Source: Membranipora membranacea (lineage: Eukaryota; Bryozoa; Gymnolaemata; Cheilostomatida; Membraniporidae). From it: DNA of 64,000 bases. The position numbers and the translations under genes are program-made. Of this stretch, positions 57,391-64,000 are shown piece after piece. The DNA lies in NCBI GenBank assembly GCA_914767715.1, contig OU612069.1, positions 12,399,387 to 12,463,386 of the forward strand, written 5' to 3'. Within the stretch, counting starts at the first letter, position 1; every line of letters begins with the position of its first letter. The notes below the pieces were generated by a model, which ran no database searches, had not been told where the DNA came from, and saw only the letters and a list, made by a program, of their open reading frames with translations.

Positions 57391-59655
57391 TAGAACAGAA
57401 TATATCTGCTCGGCCAGCTCGAAAAGGAAAGTTCAAGTTTAAGCCAGTTAATGAGGTAACCGCAGCACTAAACAGGAAACGGAAAACACCGCCTGCTGAA
57501 TCACCATCTGTATCTGATGGTCGTCACGGGGAACCGGCTGCATTTCAGAGAGTGAGTATAATGCTATCACATTATTGTAATGAAGTTAACAGGTCTGCCA
57601 GGTCTTTTGTAGATCCAATGAGCCTGCATTTGGGATCGCTTCACCTTTACGACTTAGCAGAAGAGGGAAGCGATTCCGAATGCAGGCAATCTGGATAATA
57701 CTTGAGCTAGCTCTTAGCTAAATATACATCCGTAATAAAAGTGGTTCCCTCAAACATTGGGTTTTACAATAATAAGCTTCCAAAATGACAATCTGATTGC
57801 TCCTTGCTTTGTGAGCGAGATATGCCAGAGGCCTTTGAATGGAACAATGTGTTGAGCGAGTTTTTTTGGACCAATTCGTTAACTTGATGGACAAAAAGAC
57901 TAAGGCTCTTGAACAGAGGCAAAAACACCCTAAGGCTCTACTGACATATTGTGTCTATCATAAAATATTGGCAGTTTTTTACTCAGTCTGTCTTATATAT
58001 AGAATTATGTATCAGGTTAAGAGGTGGAGATCGAGGCTTAACAGCCCCTCCGCTCAAGAGGAAACAACTCAGCGACCCACCACTAGAGGGCGCTCTTCAG
58101 TATCAGCTAAAGATCACCCTAAAGTAACAAACCGAAGGTCGACAGCTGGCACTTCACTCTCCAAAAAGGTTTGTTATGAATCTGAAATTATCGCAGCAGT
58201 TTGCCACTTGCAATGTGATCTGTTGAATATTGTAATTCAATTGAGGGTGTTCAAATTGTACCTAGTATCCCCGAGTCAAATTCTCTTACCTGTGAGTGAT
58301 AGAGTGATAGAGTGCTAGGCAAAGCGATGAAATCACCTTGTAACCTTAGCCTTTGACCCTGGTATAAAACTATTCTGTTGCTCACCACCATGCGCTCCTC
58401 TGCGTCCAGAAGGTCAGGGAAGACTTCTATAAAGTACTCAGGCTATAAATTCAGTCAACATATCGGGTACTCAGATTTATAAAAGGAAACCAGGAAGGCC
58501 AAAAGGGACGTCTCAATCCTCCACAGAGCTAAAAAACCTCGGTATAAATATGAACGGTTAGTGAAATTAATGTGCAGAGTTAGCGGACCTTCTCGGCCGT
58601 GGCGCAATGAGTAAGGCATGGGTCTTTCAATCGAGAGGTCCCGTGTTTGATTCCCGGCGTTGCACGGTGGTGTCAGGCAGAGCATCCGCCCTCAAATGCT
58701 CCTGTGCCCCATCAGGATCCAGTCCGTAGACCCCTACTGATATCGAGACAAAAAAAACAAGTAACATCATGGTTTCTCACACGGTATCACAGGGTATCGA
58801 GACTATAAATGGATGTGAGTTAGCAGACCTTCTCTAATTCATCAGTATTTTGATTTGAGAGCAGTTTATATGTGTCTTATGCGACTCATCAGAGTAAGTT
58901 CACTTGTTAAGTTCGACTGATAGTGTATCGTCCAAATATATACACATCAAGTGATAATGTGCACGGATGGATATTAGTAGGTAAGATGTGGCCCAGTTGG
59001 CTAGAGCGTGAGACTTCAGCCTGCAAGTGTTGAAGGTCATGAGTCCGAAACCCACTTAGCTCCTCTGGCTACTATAGGGATTGTTGGACCCCCAGGTCTG
59101 CTCCTACCTGCCTACAAATTGAAAGCAAATTTGTGCAGGCATTGCGGCCAAGCTCTCAAACACACGTTCCCCCATCATTCGGTCTGTGGCCTGTGATTAA
59201 ATCTTGTGATTTTAACAACAAAATTTCACCAACAGACCTCATGCCCCCGCAGAAAGTCATGATTGCACAGAAGAGTAATGTATTCTCCTTAGGTAAAGAT
59301 TCAGGTTAAAATTAGTTAAATTCTTGCTAGCTTACAATAGCTATTAAAATTATTAAAACGAGGATATATCTAACATTTAGCTACGCCCAACCTTTAGTGG
59401 CTTCACCTTGGCTTATATTCATTCCCATTTTTGGTTTGGTTTATATTCACAGACTTGGGGCATCAGTCAGGTGATGATCCTGAAGTTGTGGTACCTGAGA
59501 CACCCGATCATTCAGCTAAGAGAACACAGGCTAGCAGAAGAATCATGACTGATGCGTCACCTGTGACCAGTACTCAGATGTCTCCAGAAGCTAGCAAGAC
59601 GGGGTGTGCACGAGCGTCCCTTACTGATGAGCAAACAAGAATTAAGGCTGACTAG
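57391..59655 (+). CDS. AT-hook protein, 3' exons
   Basis: Four exons with matching phases: about 57391-57551, 58016-58168, 58442-58541 and 59453-59655, ending at TAG. The first encodes a basic stretch (ARPARKGKFKF, NRKRKTPP). The second is Ser/Thr/Arg-rich (TRGRSSVSAK). The third carries an AT-hook core, KRKPGRPKGT, that binds the minor groove of AT-rich DNA. The last is acidic then Ser/Thr-rich (DDPEVVVPETPDHSAKR). No ATG lies in frame in the first listed exon, so the 5' part is missing from the model and may lie upstream, possibly across the small membrane-protein gene. A nuclear, chromatin-associated role is likely. It could also be an alternative 5' portion of the next gene, which also has AT-hooks. 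Confidence 0.55.
58595..58816 (+). mobile_element. tRNA-derived SINE with target duplication
   Basis: Starts ggccgtggcgcaatgag, an A-box-like element, with a B-box-like gtgtttgattccc about 45 bases on, so RNA polymerase III could transcribe it. The tRNA-unrelated body ends gagactataaatggatgt. It is flanked by an 18-bp duplication, gagttagcggaccttctc at 58577-58594 and the same with one change at 58817-58834. A truncated relative lies at 42868-42981. It sits in the last intron of the AT-hook gene. Confidence 0.88.
58988..59218 (+). mobile_element. Second tRNA-like SINE candidate
   Basis: The head tggcccagttggctagagcg resembles an A box, and gtcatgagtccgaaaccc a B box, spaced as in a tRNA. The body runs to a tail with gattttaacaacaaaa. 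It differs from the SINE at 58595. No target duplication was identified, and only one copy is in the window. Confidence 0.5.
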
Positions 59656-59792
59656 AGCACTAATAGACCGTTAGATGACACATCAAGCATAGATTGTACT
59701 GACAGAGAGTAACCTCTGGTAAGAAAAACTCATAGTGGTTTCATATATCATGACATACCTTGATAATCCTCATCAGCCCCATCATTTGTTGG

Positions 59793-59864
59793 GCTAGTTT
59801 GAGAGACATATTGTTGGCTAGTTTAGGAGACGTATTGTTAGCTAGTTTGAGAGACTTATTGTTA
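59793..59864 (+). repeat. 24-bp tandem repeat, three copies
   Basis: Unit gctagtttgagagacatatt plus four bases, three times with few changes, then a partial fourth copy. It lies between the AT-hook and BTB genes. Confidence 0.85.
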
Positions 59865-60287
59865 GCTAGCACAAATTTAGCTGGCCAAGGTGGGAGATTA
59901 AGCTAGCCATGCATTTGACTTTTCAAGCCTGTACAAAATGGTGAACATTTCCTCCTGCTACTTCTTCACTCATCTAAGGTCTATGTAGCCTATTTGTTGG
60001 GTGTATCACATTTTCTGTCGGTTGCCGTTATGTTTTAAACCTGATGATGCATTGTCATCTGTGTCTCTTTGTCACATTAAGGCAGTCGTCATTTCTTAAT
60101 AATATGGACTTATGCCTTTGGAGTTGCCTCCTCTCTGATTTAAAGGAGATAATTCTACGGGTTTTGTACCATGCCATCATTTCTCAGCATGTGAGCTTCT
60201 TTCATTCTTCCTTTTATTCAAATCTCATAAGCTCATAAATTTTCCTTGTGTATCGCGCCTGGTGGACTGTTGATTGCTTGTTTACAG

Positions 60288-63200
60288 AGATCTTTGGGCT
60301 CAGGTGATTACATGTGTCGGTTACTTACAAACCGTGATTTATCAGATGCTGTTATCAAGACTAACATGTGTGATATACCCGTACATAAAGTAGTGCTAGC
60401 TTCAAGATATCAACAACTACATCAGGTTTGTGTGTGCACTGTGGGTGTTCATCTCAGGCTAGACCAGGAATACACGCTAGATGAGCTTACAGCTCATTTT
60501 TGTCTGGTTAATTCCAAATAACAGCTTACAATACAGCTGAGGTTGTATGTTAAACTTAATTCTTCTGAACTACTTATCGTTTAATTTTTTTTGTAGTGAT
60601 AAATATATTACAATTTTATTTGTGTCACTTTAATGTTATGTTACATGAGAGAGGTGTTATATCTGAAATTCCGCTGATTCAAAAAACATGTCGACGATGT
60701 TTTATATCTCACTTCATTATCATGGTACACGAGAGAGGGTGTTATATCTGAAGTACCACAAATTCACAAACTTATTGTTGACGTTTTTGTTGGTAGCGAT
60801 TATTGAGTGAGGATATGATTGACATGTCAGAACTGGCGTATGGTCATGTCTCAGCCTGGCTCAAGTATCTATACAATGGAGACGGCTCAGTACTAAACAG
60901 TATACCAACTCAAGTGTTACAGACTATAGCTAGCTCTATCCATAGGTAAGCGCTTATTGTTCACTAGAGTTTTGGAGGTTTGGCTCTGAGAGGGGGGGGA
61001 GGATGGATTGTATATTAAATTCTTCAGACTGGCATGGATATAATAATGTCATGTCAATGACTGGTTTTCACACAGATGGGATAGTTAAGAGTTGAATATC
61101 ATTATTTGATTAATGGCTCGATGCGCAATTTGTCATGTCTCATACTCATGTGTATCTATACGCTTTAGGTTCATCCAAGATGCCTCTGGCGATTTAGGTC
61201 AGAGAGACACGACAAATGTAAGGAATTTAAGGTGTCCTCCATATTGGAGAGACAGACATGATACTTCAACTCAACAAAACCCAAATCCTGGTCTCAAGGC
61301 CAGAGTCATCACAGAGAAACTCGACAGGAATAAGTTTATAGTGAGTCATGGTCTCCGTTATCGATCAGAATACCATTCCGATGCGGTGTGCCTGAGAGAT
61401 GACTGCTTCATGTGATTGTATCAGGCTTGTGTAATGGATAGCGGATTTATCCGACCCGAATGTTTGGAGCTAATTCGCAATTCTTGTTTTATTTCCAGAT
61501 AATTTGATTGAGGCTGGCGGTTGGAGATCGAAAATATTTTCTGAATTTATCCTCAACATTTTTGGATTATTTTACAGATGACCTCAACTCCTTTGGAGAC
61601 CAGAAAGTCAAAAGGAAATGCCAGGGCAAAGATTCTCCAGGGCAGAGAAACGAAGCATAACTCTCATGAGAGCAGTAGTAGCTCCATCACAGATAGACCG
61701 TGTTCTCGTACAAAACTGACACTTCGTTCGAACTCATCACTGTTGAGGAAGAAGAGAGGAAGACCATGCAAAAAGCCTCAAGACCCAACAGAAATATTAA
61801 CCTCCGATCAAGCAGTTGCTGAACTGCAGAACATCGCAAGAAACAAAATCATCGGCTCCAACGATATCTCATCTATAAAACCAGATTGCTCGCCTTCTCC
61901 CAAAAAGGACCGCTGCCGAGGTAGACCCAGGAAACTCCGCCCAACAGCAACAGCAGACAATGCGAATGTGACACTAAAAGAAGTGAAAGTTGAACTAACT
62001 CTTGACCCGATTCCTTGTGCAGCCAATTGCAGCACTTCAGCAGAGGAACCAACAGTAGGCGCTGCTGTACAATCTGACCCTTGTAACAATACAACTTGGC
62101 TGAAAGGTAATAAACTTCCTGTCAATGCACAAGGAAAGGAAATTGACTATAATATCCACAAGTTTACCGATAACAGCCTAACCGGACACAGCTATGGTTC
62201 CGTAAATAGGAGGGGTAGACCTCGTGGTCGAGGCACTGGACGAGGTAGAGGGCGGCCCCGGAAATCTGCGCTATCGCCAGCAGGCCAATCAGTAGACAGG
62301 GGTACTACCCTGTCAACATCACCTAGACCCAAGGTCGCACGAGGTACCCAGCCTATATTGCAGCATATGCCCAGTCATCCCACACATCCTAACTCACTGT
62401 TCAGTTTCATGCCGCCCACCATGCGCTCCTCGGATGCAGTTGGTATGATGTGTAGAAATATCGAGTCTCAGGCTAATATGAATACTTCAAACCATTTCGC
62501 TTCAGACATTTCAGCGCCTGTGTTTGGTATGAATGCCTCACTCAGCATGGCCTCCGCTAGTAATCAGCTACAGAATATGGAGAAGATGATCAATATGGTC
62601 ACACCAGCAGCTGTCTCAGACCTCTGCGAGAGTATGTGTTCTCCTCATAATGAACAATTGTGTGGAATTGAGACTAGCAAACAACCGGCCACTAATTGCC
62701 AATCACACAAGGACCAATCGGTTATCGGTGTGCCTCAAAAGATACCATCACCTTACAGAGATAGAGGACCCAGTAAAACAGGCAAGATGCCTGAGGCACC
62801 ATCACCATCAGCTGGGGATAAAGAGCCTGATGTTGCAGGTCAATCCCATGATGATCTAGATTTTACTCCACAAGATGGTCATTGTGCTACTGGAGGAGAT
62901 GATTCACCGATCTCTTCAGATCTTGCAGTCAAAGAAGGAGATCTTGACAGGGACATAGTGGACCAGGAGTCTGATTCTATAACTATCAGTGATGTACTAA
63001 GCCATAATGTAGATACTAATAAAACAACTGATAACCCAGAAAAACCAAGCAATGAAACTGAAACACAAGCAGAACAGCTTGTCTCTCAGAAACCATGGAC
63101 ATCTTCCTTCTCAATTGATGATACTTTTGAATTGACAGTCTATGATATAAACGCGACACGTCGGCCTGCTGGTAGTCCAAAGAGGCCACTTGCAGCTTCT

Positions 63201-63375
63201 GTCAAGTCACCCTCTGCTACAACTCCTGGGAAGAAAGGAAAAGCACAGCCTGGTAGTGGTGACCTTCCTAACTTATCAATAGGAGCAGATCCTCTTGGAT
63301 TAAATTTAGACCAGGAGAGGGGTTCTGATGTCATTAACCTTGTGGCTGAGAACAAGCATCCAACATCTCCAGATG
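60288..63375 (+). CDS. BTB-domain protein with AT-hooks (continues past window)
   Basis: Exons 60288-60425, 60797-60945, 61169-61217 and 61578-63375 join in phase. The first two encode a BTB/POZ domain (LSDAVIKTNMCDIPVHKVV, then MSELAYGHVSAWLKYLYNG), a dimerisation module. The long last exon carries AT-hooks at about its residues 58-66 (KKRGRPCKK), 112-122 (CRGRPRKL) and 210-231 (RRGRPRGRG, GRGRPRKS), then a Ser/Pro-rich, acidic disordered region. BTB plus AT-hooks is the plan of DNA-binding regulators such as the ZBTB24 and PATZ1 type, which add zinc fingers. Fingers may lie beyond the strong donor gtgagt at 63376; read through, a stop occurs at 63390-63392. No ATG precedes the BTB exon in frame, so a 5' exon is missing. 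Confidence 0.75.
60625..60800 (+). repeat. ~90-bp tandem duplication in BTB gene intron
   Basis: Two copies with gagagaggtgttatatctga or gagagagggtgttatatctg, each followed by a stretch with gttgacg or gtcgacg and ttt. The second copy runs up to the acceptor of the exon at 60797, so the duplication abuts a functional splice site. Confidence 0.65.
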
Positions 63376-63465
63376 GTGAGTGCAGCTGGTAAATTGAGAG
63401 GTTGAATGGAATTATTCTAAAAAATCAATACAACTAAAGTTAATCGGCAGTTTTTGAGATGATGC

Positions 63466-63801
63466 TTAAACTACTAAATTTGTGCTCGTTGATTCAGTAG
63501 AGCTCCAAGATAACTAGTTGAGGCTTTAATCTCAGAATTATCCCTTAACAGGCAAATAATTTGCACAAACTTATTTTCAGAATCAGGGTATGATATTAAC
63601 GCACTGGTGATGACGTCAAAAGTGTTTACTAGTAAGCCGGTCACTACTTAGATGATTACGAGGATAATTAATTTCATATCCTGATTTTGACGATCAGTTT
63701 GTGAAAATTGTTTGCCCATTAGGTGACAATGCTGAGATTACAGCGTCATAATATTATAATTCAATAAACACACATTTGCCTGTGTGGCAGCAATGGTTTA
63801 A
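63466..63801. mobile_element. TTAA-flanked foldback MITE, copy 2
   Basis: Body 63470-63797 (328 bp) lies between TTAA at 63466-63469 and 63798-63801. It is related along its length to the copy at 7083-7442, with shared caggcaaataatttgcacaa and ataattaatttcat. It lies just downstream of the likely donor of the BTB gene's last visible exon. Confidence 0.8.
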
Positions 63802-64000
63802 GGTGCATTTTTACTGCAGCCTTTGCTGACAGATATTTGGCCAGATTACTAGGTATGATTTTTTTATATCTAAGCTATCATTGCGAACCACCAAAGATCA
63901 GCGCTTTCTGACAATGTTTCAACACTCCGCTTTTTCGTTGCTCTCTATGATAGCATATATAATAATATTTATGCAATTATAATGATGTATGATCTGAAAA
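63802..64000. other. Window end, no feature
   Basis: AT-rich sequence, probably intron of the BTB/AT-hook gene if it continues to the right. Confidence 0.4.

Noticed and set aside
57839-58318. A 159-codon gene in this interval
   Set aside because: Only the part 58016-58168 has splice borders and matching phase with neighbouring exons; the rest is intron read through.
58595-58665. A functional tRNA gene
   Set aside because: The A- and B-box-like motifs are present but the arms do not form a good cloverleaf, the sequence continues into a SINE body, and an 18-bp target duplication flanks the whole unit.
61808-62125. Minus-strand frames opposite the BTB gene's long exon
   Set aside because: Antisense shadows of the AT-hook coding exon.

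Overview
This is a nuclear DNA window from an animal, most likely a marine invertebrate; I cannot place the phylum. The evidence is GT-AG introns of a few hundred bases to several kb, animal-type host genes (a RING/B-box/coiled-coil/beta-propeller protein and a BTB/AT-hook protein), and an intact BEL/Pao element, a superfamily known only from animals. The DNA is AT-rich with frequent G or C homopolymer runs of 13 to 18 bases. I found no rRNA gene, no intact tRNA gene, no CRISPR array and no bacterial-style operon.

Layout. Positions 1-12500 are a degenerate tandem array of a roughly 1 kb module. Each copy tends to carry a short exon-like cassette, and three of the five cassettes are open in one frame with lengths divisible by three. 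Segmental duplications and a TTAA-flanked MITE sit inside the array. From 13238 to 23712 two minisatellite arrays lie in inverted orientation, like the ends of a 10.5 kb element. Between them are a Ty3/Gypsy retrotransposon with a chromodomain (13848-19828, minus strand, target site duplication CTTAT, several disabling changes) and a second inverted-repeat element (21849-23042). Positions 23836-25420 hold a dead non-LTR reverse transcriptase. Positions 26102-34313 hold a full-length BEL/Pao element (minus strand) with apparently identical 939-bp LTRs, one uninterrupted 2014-residue polyprotein and a perfect CCATT duplication. Another dead non-LTR reverse transcriptase follows (about 34500-36239).

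Host genes are on the plus strand on the right. A seven-exon TRIM-type gene spans 36995-46443 (517 residues, all splice phases agree), with a foldback element, a reverse-transcriptase remnant, a truncated SINE and a perfect palindrome in its introns. Positions 46920-55480 are gene-poor: a duplicated segment split by a 364-bp polypyrimidine minisatellite, a tandem array of covarying hairpins (52563-52932), and foldback elements. Then come a two-exon 52-residue single-membrane-segment protein (55971-56890), the 3' exons of an AT-hook protein gene (57391-59655), and a BTB/AT-hook gene (60288 to beyond the likely donor at 63375). A tRNA-derived SINE with an 18-bp target duplication lies in an intron of the AT-hook gene.

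The signals I would check first are the tobamovirus-like leaky-stop context between gag and pol of the Gypsy element, the covarying hairpin array, the tandem exon-like cassettes, and the inverted minisatellite ends. Exon boundaries were read by eye from splice sites and phase; RNA or homolog evidence would settle them.
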